Assembly: GCF_025060895.1 (NCBI RefSeq)
Contig: NZ_JANZKV010000042.1
Coordinates: 62,001 to 126,000 of the forward strand
Length of the DNA: 64,000 nt
Direction: 5' to 3'
Source: Stieleria sedimenti
GTDB taxonomy: Bacteria; Planctomycetota; Planctomycetia; Pirellulales; Pirellulaceae
Shown: positions 8,837-17,682 of the stretch, one piece after another
Layout of the letters: each line of letters opens with the position of its first letter
Numbering within the stretch: the first letter of the stretch is position 1
Position numbers and translations under genes: made by a program
Notes under the pieces: generated by a model
The model's input: only the letters and a program-made list of their open reading frames with translations
What the model was told of the DNA's origin: nothing
The model's database searches: none

Positions 8837-9256
8837 TTACGCTGTCGAAAACCCTTGATGCCTACTACCGTCGGCAGCCAATACGTCATGTCCCTGCACG
8901 ACTGCAAATCTTCGGCGCCCAAAAACGATGTCACTGAAAGAGATGGGCTCAACCGAGACTTCGGTCTTGGACTTGACGGCAGTTACTTGCTTGCCACCTG
9001 CAAGGTGACGCACGAGTGATCGGCGCCAGGATTCGCTCTTCTCGAATTGACTAACCATCGCCAAAGCCGACTCGGATTTCCCAAAGTTGACTTCAACTGA
9101 AAACAAATTCACTTTCTGTGTCGGAACCAGGACCCACCAGATTACGATCGCCGAACCAGAAACGACTACGAACAACGTGCGAAGTGTAAAACGCATTCGG
9201 CGCTTGCGAGCGTTCGAACCGACAGGTTGTCTCATGGCAATAGACTTGGTTTTCAC
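8837..9256 (-). CDS. Small membrane-anchored protein with FTLRTLF motif
   Basis: A 139-residue frame with a basic N-terminus (RKRRMRFTLRTLF) leading into one membrane helix, then a periplasmic-type domain. The 'RF[ST]LRTL' entry into a first helix is a recurrent feature of hypothetical proteins in Pirellulaceae. The true start may be an internal Met (residue 8 or 21). It sits between the family B and family C genes of the first A-B-C module and has no counterpart in the second copy. Function unknown. Confidence 0.5.
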   Translation of the reverse strand: MKTKSIAMRQPVGSNARKRRMRFTLRTLFVVVSGSAIVIWWVLVPTQKVNLFSVEVNFGKSESALAMVSQFEKSESWRRSLVRHLAGGKQVTAVKSKTEVSVEPISFSDIVFGRRRFAVVQGHDVLAADGSRHQGFSTA

Positions 9257-9405
9257 TTGATGCCTCAGGTGTCGCTACGCCATGCGCTCGAATGCGAGCG
9301 AAAATTGGCGGGCCTTGCATTCGTCATCGGTTCGAGGTTGTCGGCATGTCAACGCACCGAACGGACACAGTTGGCCATTCGCCTGACGGCGGTTCGGTCG
9401 TGGTG

Positions 9406-10341
9406 CTATTCAACGGTAGGCGGTGGTGGTGAATTGCCCAGTGGAGCCGCGCTTGGCTCGCTACGCTGAGGTGCATAATTTTGGGCGGGAGCACGCTGCG
9501 GGGCAAAACCTTGAGGAACACCCTGCTGTGGAACATAGCCTTGCTGTGCGCCCTGCATTGGTGAGTATCCCTGTTGGATGCCGGGTGGAGGCGGAGCTTG
9601 CTCTACTCCTCCGCCCGCTGCAGAAGTTGGCTGCGGAGCCTGGCCCGATTCGGAGACTCCAACGTCGTTCATCAAGTGATGCAAAGTGGATTCGGCAATT
9701 TCCATTTTCGAGATGAGACCGAGTGTGCCGATTTGGCGGTGATGAATTCTCGTCCAACCTCGAACGTCGTCTTGGATGTGATGAAACAGCCGGTCCGTCC
9801 CGAGAAGCTTGGAACGCATCGCTTCGCGGTCATTGTTGTGCTCGGCGGCATGAATGAACTTTGCCACCCCCAGAAGTTCGTAGCCTTCGCGGTACGTTTC
9901 TGCGAATCCAGGATTGTGAGAATAGTTGTAGTGGAGGTCGAGCAACATCTCATTCACCAGAGTTTCTAGCCGCCCGGAGAGATCGCTGTACTGAGTAAAT
10001 CCTCCGAACGGAACGATCGCGGGACGTGCTGCCACATGTTGGCCAGCAGGTGGTGCGTAGTAGTAGTTATTGCCTTGCACATAGTACCGGCCCGTTGAGT
10101 AACCACGAATGGTGTTGGGAACGATGTGCGACCAGCTGTTGTGAACGACGTCATGATGTTCTCGGCCGGTTACGTGCCCGTGGCGATCTCGGATGATGTG
10201 CTCGTGATGGTCGATGTGCGGCTGGACGATTCCGCCATGACCATGATGATCGTGACCAGAGCCGATTTGGATTCTGAATTGAGCCGAGGCCGTAGTCGTC
10301 ATTGCGAAAAGGCACGCGGCAAATAAAAGTTGAGATTTCAC
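9406..10341 (-). CDS. Exported His-rich/helical protein, family C, copy 1
   Basis: 311 residues, GTG start with GGAG seven bases upstream, signal peptide cleaved near TASA-QFRI. Three parts follow. First is a His/Gly region with HHGHGGIVQPHIDHHEHI and HDVVHNSWSHIVP. Second is a helical domain with strongly conserved runs such as HNPGFAETYREGYELLGVAK and LHHLMNDVGVS. Third is a Gln/Pro/Tyr-rich low-complexity tail (repeats of QQGYxPQ) ending LGNSPPPPTVE. The protein at 22969 matches in all parts except the tail length. The family is not recognised. It is read toward the family B gene, and the same convergent order is repeated in the second module. Metal-binding and surface or wall association are inferred. 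Confidence 0.78.
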   Translation of the reverse strand: MKSQLLFAACLFAMTTTASAQFRIQIGSGHDHHGHGGIVQPHIDHHEHIIRDRHGHVTGREHHDVVHNSWSHIVPNTIRGYSTGRYYVQGNNYYYAPPAGQHVAARPAIVPFGGFTQYSDLSGRLETLVNEMLLDLHYNYSHNPGFAETYREGYELLGVAKFIHAAEHNNDREAMRSKLLGTDRLFHHIQDDVRGWTRIHHRQIGTLGLISKMEIAESTLHHLMNDVGVSESGQAPQPTSAAGGGVEQAPPPPGIQQGYSPMQGAQQGYVPQQGVPQGFAPQRAPAQNYAPQRSEPSAAPLGNSPPPPTVE

Positions 10342-10599
10342 AGGGAGGCTCCAGAGAACGGTTTGAATTGCTTCCGATGTCGTCGAAACTCGGGAGCCAG
10401 GGGAAAGAGGTCAACCATTAGTCTCGGTTGTTTTGACTTGGCGGATGTTAGATTCGATTGAGTTGTGCAAAAACTGGCGTGGATACGTTGGGCTTCTAGG
10501 GAAAATGCCATTGGCAAGCCTATTCGCCATGAAAACCGCCCCAGCCAACGAATAGTCGGCTGAGAAAGCTGGCTGAGACGTTTGAACACTCAACACATT

Positions 10600-10923
10600 T
10601 TAGTGATCCCAGTGACCGGTCGGATGCACGTCGTAGTGTCTCGGCTGAACGTGTAAGTGGTTGCCATGCCGAGAGATTTGCGGAGCGTGGTAATCAAGGT
10701 GTGTGGTGTTGTGGTAAGTCGGGTGACGCCAACCGAAGCTGGGGTAGTGCGTTTGATGTCCGTGACCCCAATGCGAAGGCGCCACCGGCTGATAGACGTG
10801 GCCGCTGTGACCATGACCGTGTCCCCAACCGTGACCAAATTGCGCTTTTGCTTCAGCGCCCAAGGCGAATGTGAGAGCGGCGACGAGCGCGAGTGCGGGG
10901 AGGAGCTTTTTCGTGTTGTACAT
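10600..10923 (-). CDS. Short exported His-rich protein (HLDYH/HYDVH family, copy 2)
   Basis: The start is placed at the ATG at 10923 (107 residues), which opens the signal peptide (MYNTKKLLPALALV..., cleavage near AKA-QFGHG). The mature N-terminus is Gly/His-rich and the C-terminal half matches the 6446 gene: HNTTHLDYHAPQISRHG then HLHVQPRHYDVHPTGHWDH. Both copies keep the signal-peptide style and a final GHW-x-H. It lies upstream of, and in the same direction as, the family C gene (about 260 bases away). Function inferred as extracytoplasmic metal binding. Confidence 0.75.
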   Translation of the reverse strand: MYNTKKLLPALALVAALTFALGAEAKAQFGHGWGHGHGHSGHVYQPVAPSHWGHGHQTHYPSFGWRHPTYHNTTHLDYHAPQISRHGNHLHVQPRHYDVHPTGHWDH

Positions 10924-11359
10924 GAGTGAATCTGTTTTTGTTGCGGGATTTTTCGACTGTTCCAGATCAACGTGATCCGCGAACAAAAGAACGTGCGAAA
11001 TCTCCGACGAATCCCCTCAACCAATTCCTAAAACTTTCACGCGTGAGTTTTGGCTGATTGCTGACTGCCTTGCGGTGGTCTTTCCAAAAGTCACGTTCGG
11101 CTGGCTACAGACAGACTCAGCTCGGCCCGTGATTGAATTGGTGGGAACCGAAAGCGAGGTGCCCCTTGATTCCGATTCGATCGGCGGACGTCTCCAATCA
11201 CTCGGCGCGCATATTGGAACTGCTGACCCGGTGATGCGTGATTGCGATCAACTCGGAAATCTCTATCAAGGCGATTGGCCTCTACGCCCGTTGGCACGTC
11301 AGAATACGTCGAACATCTGCGAGATGATTGCTTCACGCCGCTTGCTAGTGGATTGCATC
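10924..11359. other. Gene-free stretch
   Basis: About 435 bases between two leftward His-rich genes. Open frames on both strands have Arg/Ser-rich shadow composition and no convincing start. It should contain the promoter for the 10600 gene; no repeat or operator was recognised. Confidence 0.45.
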
Positions 11360-12037
11360 TCAAATCTGAGGCGGAGGCCCGTCCATTTGGACGGGTGCTT
11401 CGCTGCGTTCCGGTAGGCTTGGCGATGAGTTGGGTGAGTTCGGGCGAATGCCGGAATAGCTGTTGGGCTGCTGCTGAGGCGCTGGCTGGAACTGAGGCGA
11501 TTGATCCAGAGAAGGTGCGGGGACGTAACTCCGGTCCTGTGGTTGCGACGGAGATGCGTAGGCGTTGCCGAGATTGGAATGAGTGTGACCAGCGTGATCG
11601 TGTCCTGAGTGATCATGCCCGTCGTGCGCCGGATCGTTCAAGCCTTGCGTTGGCCCAATGGCGTAATTATTCAGTTGGCTATGCGACGGCACCGGCGCGT
11701 ATTGCTGACCGATCCCGTACGCCGCTTGGGGGCAGTAGCCTGAATTCGGGCAGTAGAAATCGCTCTCTGGTGCATCGAGATACACCTGTTCGCGGTAAAC
11801 AGGAACTGTGTAAACATTGGTGGGCGGATGAACTGGGTAGGTCAAAAAGTCTGTCGGGTGATAGCCACCGTGGAAGTCGTTGTGGTGGCTGTGTCCACCA
11901 TGATAAAATCCTTGGTCGTAGTGAGCGTGGTGCCCATGTTGACCATGTCCATAACCGTAGTGCTGAGCAGATGCCGAGGTCGTCGTCAGAGCGAAGCCGA
12001 CAACAAGAAGTCCGATAGTAGGGATGATTCGGTTCAT
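11360..12037 (-). CDS. Exported His/Gln/Pro-rich protein
   Basis: 225 residues with a signal peptide cleaved near ASA-QHYGY. The N-terminal third is His/Gly/Tyr-rich (GHGQHGHHAHYD), the middle has two Cys in FYCPNSGYCPQA and a HDGHDHSGHDHAGH cluster, and the tail is low-complexity Pro/Gln/Ser ending GPPPQI. The Pro-rich ending resembles the ends of the family C proteins (PPPPTVE, PPPPTIQ). No catalytic motif is visible. It reads away from the MFS/spermidine-synthase gene. It is probably a periplasmic or surface metal-binding protein, by composition only. Confidence 0.7.
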   Translation of the reverse strand: MNRIIPTIGLLVVGFALTTTSASAQHYGYGHGQHGHHAHYDQGFYHGGHSHHNDFHGGYHPTDFLTYPVHPPTNVYTVPVYREQVYLDAPESDFYCPNSGYCPQAAYGIGQQYAPVPSHSQLNNYAIGPTQGLNDPAHDGHDHSGHDHAGHTHSNLGNAYASPSQPQDRSYVPAPSLDQSPQFQPAPQQQPNSYSGIRPNSPNSSPSLPERSEAPVQMDGPPPQI

Positions 12038-12274
12038 TTGGACTGGCTCGCTTGTAAGTTATTAGGGACGGACGACTTCGACCACTTATCGCAAGTGGCG
12101 TGCCGCTGGAGACCATTCCCCAGGAAACGCGTGTTTTGCGGCGTTTCCGAAGATTCACGGTGTCTGGTGCGAAGAGCGAGCGATGTCGAACTGACGGCAC
12201 AATGTGTACACTCTGACGACACTATCCAAGACAAATAAATATTGCACTGAGTTACTAATGGTCAAGGACGATAG

Positions 12275-14719
12275 ATGCCTACGAAACGATTCGGCGTAGC
12301 GTCGACGCTGCCGCTGCTTTTGCTGTTTTTCGTTTCCGGGGCAACAACGCTGGTTTACGAAATCTCTTGGACGCGTCAAGCCGGATTGCTGTTCGGGCAC
12401 ACGGTTCTGGCGGGCAGCGTCGTGCTGGCGAGCCTGTTTCTGGGATTGGCGATCGGGTACTGCGTCGGCGGTCGGCTTTCGGCGTCGGGAAGTTCGTTGC
12501 GGTGGTTTGGCGTTCTCGAGATCGCTGCGGCGGCTTGGGCGATTTGCGTTCCGACGCTGCTGAGTGTGTTGCAGTCGCAAGCTATCGTCGCGTGGATGTC
12601 GAGCGAGAGCATGGCATGGCAGTTTGCTAGTCGAGCAAGCATCGGCATGCTGCTTTTGCTTCCTGCGACAGTGGCACTGGGCGCGACCTTGCCGCTAATG
12701 TCGCAGGCACTCGCTCGCGTGTCAGATCACCCAACCCGTAGCGCCGCGATCGGCTATGCGCTCAACACGGCGGGTGCGATGGCCGGAACGCTGGTCTGCA
12801 CTTATTTGTTGTTGGTCCAAGTGGGGGTGGCTCGGAGCAGCTATGTCGCGGCCGGGGTCGGTGTATTGGTGGGAGTCATTGCGATCGGGGTGTCGCAGAG
12901 GCGAGTTGTAGAAGTTGCGGGGGGTGATCGGTCGGAGGGGCGAGTCGAGGGATCAGGGACGCCGAAAGCCTTGGCGGCTTCCGCTACTAAAAGAGTCGCG
13001 ATTGCAATCGCCGCGATCAGTGGCTTTGCGACGTTGGCGCTTGAGATTCTGTACACGCGATTATTCTCATTGGTGTTTCATAACAGCACTTACACATTCG
13101 GCAATGTGATTGCCGTGTTCCTGTTGGCGTTGGCCGTGGGTGCTGCGTTAGTGGCCATGCTGATGCGTCGCGTCAAGCCCGATGCCATTCTGTTTTGGTG
13201 CGGGATCGCGGCTACCGTGAGTTGCTGCTTGTGCTTGGCCTTGTTTGTGAACATCACACGATTGCAGTACTTCGTTTCAGGCGAGACCTTTGTTGGTCAT
13301 TTGCTGCGCGGTTTCATATTGGTGTTTGCCTATGTGATGCTGCCGGTCACGATCTGCGGGATGATCTTTCCGGCAACTTGGCAGGTAATGGCGAGGAGCC
13401 ATTCGACGGGCCGAGCCGTGGGAACGCTTGCGATGGTCAACGCGGTGGGAGCGGCTTTTGGGTCGCTTGCGGCGAGCTTTGTCATGTTGCCGACGATCGG
13501 CCTGTGGGGTGGTTTCCTGGTTGTCGCGGCGTTGTTGCTGTTGATCGCGTTGCTTTCGGGATTTGTCGCGCCCGCCCGATTTTCCGGTCATCACGCGACT
13601 TTCAGCTACGGGAGGTCGGTTGCGATTGCTTTCGGAGGGCTGTGCGTCGTTGGGGTTGGCTTCGCGTCGTCGTCCTGGTCATTGTTGGGCCGCGACCCTG
13701 ACGAGGTCTTTTTAACGAGGCGCGAGTCGGCCTATGGTTGGATTGACGTGACTCGCAGCAAAGACAGCGAGGCTTGGTACATTCGCCAGAATTTGCACTA
13801 TCGCCTCGGTGGCACCGGAGCCGCGGCGACGCGTGAGCGCCGACAAGCTCGGTTGCCAATGTTGTTGCATCCCAATCCGCAACGCGTCCTATTTCTTGGC
13901 ATGGGCACCGGCGTGACCGCGGCCGGTGCGATCCAGCATCCAGAGACCGAAACGATCGAGATCGTTGAACTGATCGCCGACGTGACTGCCGCCGCCAGAG
14001 AACTGGGCCATCGAAACGATCATGTTTTGGAAGACGATCGCGTGCATGTGACAACCGACGATGCCAGGCACTTCCTGTTGGGCACAAGTAAAAAGTTTGA
14101 CGTGATCGTGTCGGACCTATTCGTGCCCTGGGAAAGTGAGACCGGATACCTTTACACCGAAGAGCATTATGCAGCGGCGGCCAAACGTCTTGAAAAGGGA
14201 GGTCTATTCTGTCAGTGGTTGCCGATCTATCAGATGGGCGAGCGCGAATTCACGACGATCGCGGACACCTTCGCAACCGTGTTTCCCGAGACGACATTGT
14301 GGTGGGGAAAGATGGACCCGAGCAAACCAATCATCGGGTTGGTCGGTTCGATGCGACCGATCGAGATTGACACCACTGCCCTGGCAACTCGGCTCGATAG
14401 ACTTCGGCGCGTCCCAGGTGGGAACGATCCGCAGTTGACATCGCTGGACGATCTTCGTTTGGCGTCGATCGGACAGTGGCCTACTGCCGGGAATTCCATG
14501 CTCAACCGAGACGAATATCCGCGAGTGGAATTTTGGACACCGCAATCGCTCATGGCCGGCGAGTTGTTGCGGGGAGCGTGGTTGGCCCGTTTCTATGCCA
14601 TGGTGCTGACGGACCTGCCACCGGCCTCGGTCAACTCCGGCCCGGAGAAATTTTTTCGCAATCCTGAGCAAATTCGAGGAGGACGCCAAACCCAACGTTT
14701 CCTAGTGTTCGGCCAGTGA
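12275..14719 (+). CDS. Fused membrane (MFS-like)/spermidine-synthase-like protein
   Basis: 814 residues. The first 460 or so form many membrane helices starting with the family hallmark 'SGATTLVYEISWTRQ'. The C-terminal part is a spermidine-synthase-like Rossmann domain: SAM-binding loop FLGMGTGVTAAGAI (GMGTG at residues 542-546), acidic 'IEIVELIADV', and 'DVIVSDLFVPW'. These fusions are common in planctomycetes, and whether they make polyamines or act as transporters is not settled. The ATG at 12275 is the only good start. The gene is monocistronic: the upstream neighbour is divergent and the downstream Cys-rich gene begins 73 bases later. It is not obviously part of the metal system. Confidence 0.85.
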   Translation: MPTKRFGVASTLPLLLLFFVSGATTLVYEISWTRQAGLLFGHTVLAGSVVLASLFLGLAIGYCVGGRLSASGSSLRWFGVLEIAAAAWAICVPTLLSVLQSQAIVAWMSSESMAWQFASRASIGMLLLLPATVALGATLPLMSQALARVSDHPTRSAAIGYALNTAGAMAGTLVCTYLLLVQVGVARSSYVAAGVGVLVGVIAIGVSQRRVVEVAGGDRSEGRVEGSGTPKALAASATKRVAIAIAAISGFATLALEILYTRLFSLVFHNSTYTFGNVIAVFLLALAVGAALVAMLMRRVKPDAILFWCGIAATVSCCLCLALFVNITRLQYFVSGETFVGHLLRGFILVFAYVMLPVTICGMIFPATWQVMARSHSTGRAVGTLAMVNAVGAAFGSLAASFVMLPTIGLWGGFLVVAALLLLIALLSGFVAPARFSGHHATFSYGRSVAIAFGGLCVVGVGFASSSWSLLGRDPDEVFLTRRESAYGWIDVTRSKDSEAWYIRQNLHYRLGGTGAAATRERRQARLPMLLHPNPQRVLFLGMGTGVTAAGAIQHPETETIEIVELIADVTAAARELGHRNDHVLEDDRVHVTTDDARHFLLGTSKKFDVIVSDLFVPWESETGYLYTEEHYAAAAKRLEKGGLFCQWLPIYQMGEREFTTIADTFATVFPETTLWWGKMDPSKPIIGLVGSMRPIEIDTTALATRLDRLRRVPGGNDPQLTSLDDLRLASIGQWPTAGNSMLNRDEYPRVEFWTPQSLMAGELLRGAWLARFYAMVLTDLPPASVNSGPEKFFRNPEQIRGGRQTQRFLVFGQ

Positions 14720-14792
14720 AACGATCAAGCTGACGCGCTGAGACATCCGAATTAGTATTTACGTAGAATCCGCCTTCAGCTAATCTGTTTGT

Positions 14793-15215
14793 ATGTTTCG
14801 ACCGACCCTCACCGTTTTGCTGATCGCCGCTCTGATGGCGTGTCCAATTCGTTGCTTTGCCTGCCAGGTCAGCAGCGGCAATGGTGATGTTTCGCAAACC
14901 GCATCGTGCGGATGCTGTTCGCAGGATGGATGCGAGAGTGGCTCGGATGCTTCCGGCCCAATGCCCGCCGGTGAACCAGTGCCCACCGGTGAATGCGATT
15001 GCCAAGATTGCTTGTGCGATGGTGCCATCAGTGAGTCGGATGCTCTGCCGCTGGCGGTGAAGACGATTCAGGTCGGTGTCTTGCCGTCAACAATGATTTC
15101 ACTTGATGCGCCCCGTAGTGTGTCGTCAGCATCTCGCGATTGGGCACCGAAGGTTAGGCCGCGGTACAGATGCGGTAGGGATGCGCGCACAGCGCACCAA
15201 TCTTGGTTGATTTGA
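14793..15215 (+). CDS. Small exported Cys-rich protein, family A-like (SWLI C-terminus)
   Basis: 140 residues with a signal peptide (MFRPTLTVLLIAALMACPIRC). The mature half has about ten Cys in pairs and spaced sets (CGCCSQDGC, CDCQDCLC), a basic stretch, and the ending AHQSWLI. It has fewer His than the 7238 and 21249 proteins but shares the exported Cys-rich body and the W-x-I end, so I place it as a divergent family A member. It precedes the HMA protein and ABC exporter genes, the position family A genes also take before the RND operon. Metal sensing or binding is inferred. Confidence 0.65.
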   Translation: MFRPTLTVLLIAALMACPIRCFACQVSSGNGDVSQTASCGCCSQDGCESGSDASGPMPAGEPVPTGECDCQDCLCDGAISESDALPLAVKTIQVGVLPSTMISLDAPRSVSSASRDWAPKVRPRYRCGRDARTAHQSWLI

Positions 15216-15353
15216 ACGGATCACGAACTTGCGTGCCGAGTTGGCTTGAGAGCCTCACTCGCCCGCGACCCTCGTTGTTTCATCCGTCTCTTTAGAATCG
15301 TGGTCGGTAGCGGAATTCGCCAAGAATTTCGACGTATCGCGAGTTTCCGTTCA

Positions 15354-15434
15354 TTGCTGAAACCCTTGTCGGTTTCCGCTACGAGATAGCGAATTCCCGT
15401 CTGTGGTGGAATGCCTTGGTGGCGTCCGCTACGG
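15354..15434. repeat. Degenerate CTTGGTGGCNNCCGCTACG repeats
   Basis: Two copies of a motif seen elsewhere between genes: CCTTGTCGGTTTCCGCTACG near 15364 and CCTTGGTGGCGTCCGCTACG near 15413. Related copies lie near 21769 and 21910, and one inverted near 22748. The 15216-15499 gap otherwise holds no gene. Confidence 0.55.
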
Positions 15435-15499
15435 GTTCGTGCGCGATGGTCGCGTACGAGTTTTGTTTTTGAGTTTGCCTTTCCAGAAGGAGTCTTGGC

Positions 15500-15847
15500 A
15501 TGTTGAGTTTAGTCCGAAACGCGAGCCTGTTGGCCGCTGTCATGACGTTTGCCGCCGTCGCGATGCCGACGAGCGCGTTTAGCGCCGACCGTACAAAATC
15601 GAACACCGTGATGACGGTGGGTGAAATGTGCGGCGGCTGCGTGAAGAAAATCACGAAACGCTTTGACGAGGTCGATGATGTCGCCAAAGTTCAGTGTGAC
15701 ATCGAAAAGCAATCCGTAACCCTGATTCCCAAGACGGGAGTCCGGCTCAGCCCCAAGGGGATCTGGGAGATCATGGAGAGCATCGGGAAGACACCGACGA
15801 AGATGGTGAGTCCCGAGGGGACGTTTACGTCCAAGCCGAAGAGTTAG
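15500..15847 (+). CDS. Exported HMA-domain (heavy-metal-associated) protein
   Basis: 115 residues. A signal peptide (cleaved near TSAFSA) is followed by a single HMA-like domain: beta strand TVMTVGEMCGGC with the metal site MCGGC (C-x-x-C), helix VKKITKRFDEVDDVAKV, and strand VQCDIEKQSVTLIP. MerP is the classic exported relative. The sequence suggests binding of a soft metal such as Cu(I), Hg(II) or Zn(II). AAGGAG lies eight bases before the ATG. It is the first gene ahead of the MacAB-like exporter operon, with about 100 bases of repeat-like sequence between, so it may deliver metal to that exporter. Confidence 0.85.
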   Translation: MLSLVRNASLLAAVMTFAAVAMPTSAFSADRTKSNTVMTVGEMCGGCVKKITKRFDEVDDVAKVQCDIEKQSVTLIPKTGVRLSPKGIWEIMESIGKTPTKMVSPEGTFTSKPKS

Positions 15848-15859
15848 TTAGAGGAAATA

Positions 15860-15947
15860 GAGAATGGGGAATGGAGAAACCTGTTCCTCGTTCTTCATTC
15901 TTTGCTCGTCATCAATCTTCAATCACCAATCTGAAATCATCAATCTA
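15860..15947. repeat. Intergenic text-like repeat (ATGGGGAATGGAG / TCATCAATCTTCAATC)
   Basis: The gap between the HMA gene and the permease is made of short degenerate units (AATGGGGAATGGAG, then TCATCAATCTTCAATCACC and AATCATCAATC). Similar units fill 20003-20046, 32227-32300, 36785-36850 and 63509-63610. The permease ATG follows directly with no visible Shine-Dalgarno. Confidence 0.6.
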
Positions 15948-17102
15948 ATGCTACTTCCCTGGGAATACGGTGTTCGCAACTTGGCTCGGCGGCCGATGCG
16001 GACGGCATTGACGCTGCTCGCTTTGGCGACGGTTGTCATGTTGGTCTTTGTCGTTGTCGGGTTCATCCGAGGATTGGAGCAATCATTGACCGTCAGTGGT
16101 GATGAGGACGTGGTTTTGGTGTATTCGGTCAACTCCGAAGAGAATATTGAAAACTCGTCGATCGCAGCTCGGACGCCTTCGCTGCTGACGGCGAGTTTGG
16201 ATGGAGCCGCGAAGCGATTCGGCGTCACAGCTGTTTCGCCTGAGCTTTATCTGGGAACGCGAGTGAAGACGGACGCGGGCGATGGGGGCTTGGGACTCGT
16301 TCGCGGCATTACGCTGTCCACTCCGCTGGTCCGCCGCCGTGTCAAACTGGTCGATGGCGACTGGCCCGGCGACGGGGAAGTGATGGTCGGTCGCTTGGCC
16401 GCCGCCAAATTGGGCAGCACCGATGCCGCAATGGCCATCGGTCAGATGATTGAATTTGAAGACCGGCGTTGGAAGATCAGTGGTCGCTTTGCCGCAGGCG
16501 GTGCTGCCTACGAGTCGGAGATTTGGTGCAAGTTGGGTGACTTTCAAACAGCTACCAAACGGCAGGATTTGAGTTTGGTTGCGATGCTGCTGACGCCGCA
16601 AAGTTCGGCGGCGGAAGTCGAGTTGTTTTGTAAGGAACGCACCGACCTTGAACTGCGAGCGATCCGCGAGACGGACTACTACGCTTCGCTTCAGCAGCAC
16701 TACAAACCGGTCCGCGTGTTGGCATGGTTCGTAGTCGTGCTGGTTTCAGGAGCAGGGATTTTTGCTGGGTTGAACATGATGTACGGCGCGGTGGCTGGAC
16801 GAATTCGCGAAATCGCAACCTTGCAAGCGGTTGGATATCGACGTCGGGCGATCTTGATCAGCTTGGTTCAAGAAGGTGTATTGCTGGCGGCTGCCGGATC
16901 GTTGCTCTCCGGCGTGGTTGCTTTGACGATGCTCAATGGAATGGCGGTTCGCTTCACCATGGGCGCTTTTACGATTCGTATCGACAGCGTGGCGATCTTG
17001 ATCGGTTGTGGTGTTGGATTGCTGCTAGGTGTCGTCGGTGCGTTGCCTCCGGCATTGAAGGCGTTGCGAGCGGAGGTCGCAACGAGTTTGAAAGCAGTCT
17101 GA
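15948..17102 (+). CDS. ABC exporter permease (FtsX/MacB type)
   Basis: 384 residues. The longer frame begins inside a repeat, so the ATG at 15948 ([16 protein letters not shown]...) is chosen: this opening is the standard FtsX/MacB permease start. One N-terminal helix (about residues 20-42) is followed by a MacB_PCD periplasmic domain (about 45-260), then three C-terminal helices containing '[23 protein letters not shown]', the FtsX signature. It is the first of five closely packed genes: permease, lipoprotein, HlyD adaptor, ATPase and second permease. Export of a metal complex or envelope stress product is inferred; tripartite MacAB systems normally export peptides or macrolides. Confidence 0.85.
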   Translation: MLLPWEYGVRNLARRPMRTALTLLALATVVMLVFVVVGFIRGLEQSLTVSGDEDVVLVYSVNSEENIENSSIAARTPSLLTASLDGAAKRFGVTAVSPELYLGTRVKTDAGDGGLGLVRGITLSTPLVRRRVKLVDGDWPGDGEVMVGRLAAAKLGSTDAAMAIGQMIEFEDRRWKISGRFAAGGAAYESEIWCKLGDFQTATKRQDLSLVAMLLTPQSSAAEVELFCKERTDLELRAIRETDYYASLQQHYKPVRVLAWFVVVLVSGAGIFAGLNMMYGAVAGRIREIATLQAVGYRRRAILISLVQEGVLLAAAGSLLSGVVALTMLNGMAVRFTMGAFTIRIDSVAILIGCGVGLLLGVVGALPPALKALRAEVATSLKAV

Positions 17103-17149
17103 GGCGATTGCAGATGTGTTTACAGAAACCCTCTTTGGAGAAATTTGAG

Positions 17150-17680
17150 ATGAAACTTTTGATGTCGTTTGCTGTTGTAGGATTGTCGATTGCGATGATT
17201 GGATGCAAGGACGGTGCCACGGTTGCCGATGGGCCGAGCCAAAACCGGTACGACTTGGAGTCCGGCAAGACGCAATACGAGGCCGAGACGGAACCGGCAG
17301 GTGCGGTCCCGGTTGGCGAAGCACGTCAGAAAGCCGAAGACGGCAAGGAAATCACCTTGGTCGGTTTGATCGGCGGATCGAGCGAACCGTTTGTCAAAGG
17401 CTTGGCGGCATTCACCATCGTTGATACAAAGGTTCCGTATTGTGCTCCTGACGAAGGCTGTCCGACGCCGTGGGACTACTGTTGCGAGACGGACGCCGTG
17501 AAGGAGAACATTGCCACCGTCAAAATCGTCGACGATGCGGGCAAGCCAGTGACTCAGGACGCTCGCGACTTTTTGGAAGTCAAAGAGTTGTCGACCGTCG
17601 TCGTCAAGGGCACTGCCAAACGTGACGATCAAGGCAATTTGACCGTCGCTGCCAAAAAGATCTTCGTGAGGAAGGACTAA
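17150..17680 (+). CDS. Cys-containing lipoprotein of the ABC exporter operon
   Basis: The start is set at the ATG at 17150 (176 residues); the longer open frame upstream lies over the permease gene. The lipobox is LSIAMIGC-KDG. The mature part has a Cys cluster, VPYCAPDEGCPTPWDYCCET, about residues 95-115, and then a strand-rich OB-fold-like end ('LSTVVVKGTAKRDDQGNLTVAAKKIFV'). It lies two bases before the HlyD gene. A metal-binding accessory lipoprotein that loads the exporter is plausible; the four Cys with Pro/Asp could bind a soft metal or be disulfides. The family is not recognised. Confidence 0.75.
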   Translation: MKLLMSFAVVGLSIAMIGCKDGATVADGPSQNRYDLESGKTQYEAETEPAGAVPVGEARQKAEDGKEITLVGLIGGSSEPFVKGLAAFTIVDTKVPYCAPDEGCPTPWDYCCETDAVKENIATVKIVDDAGKPVTQDARDFLEVKELSTVVVKGTAKRDDQGNLTVAAKKIFVRKD

Positions 17681-17682
17681 CA

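Noticed and set aside
8626-9019. Short frames on both strands between the family B gene and the 8837 gene
   Set aside because: Neither has a domain or ribosome site, and they overlap each other.
11242-12018. Rightward frame (258 codons) opposite the 11360 gene
   Set aside because: Arg/Ser/Gly-rich shadow of the real leftward gene, which has a signal peptide and a His-rich body.
16724-17149. Extended start of the Cys lipoprotein frame
   Set aside because: It overlaps the permease gene in another frame; the ATG at 17150 with a lipobox is the real start.
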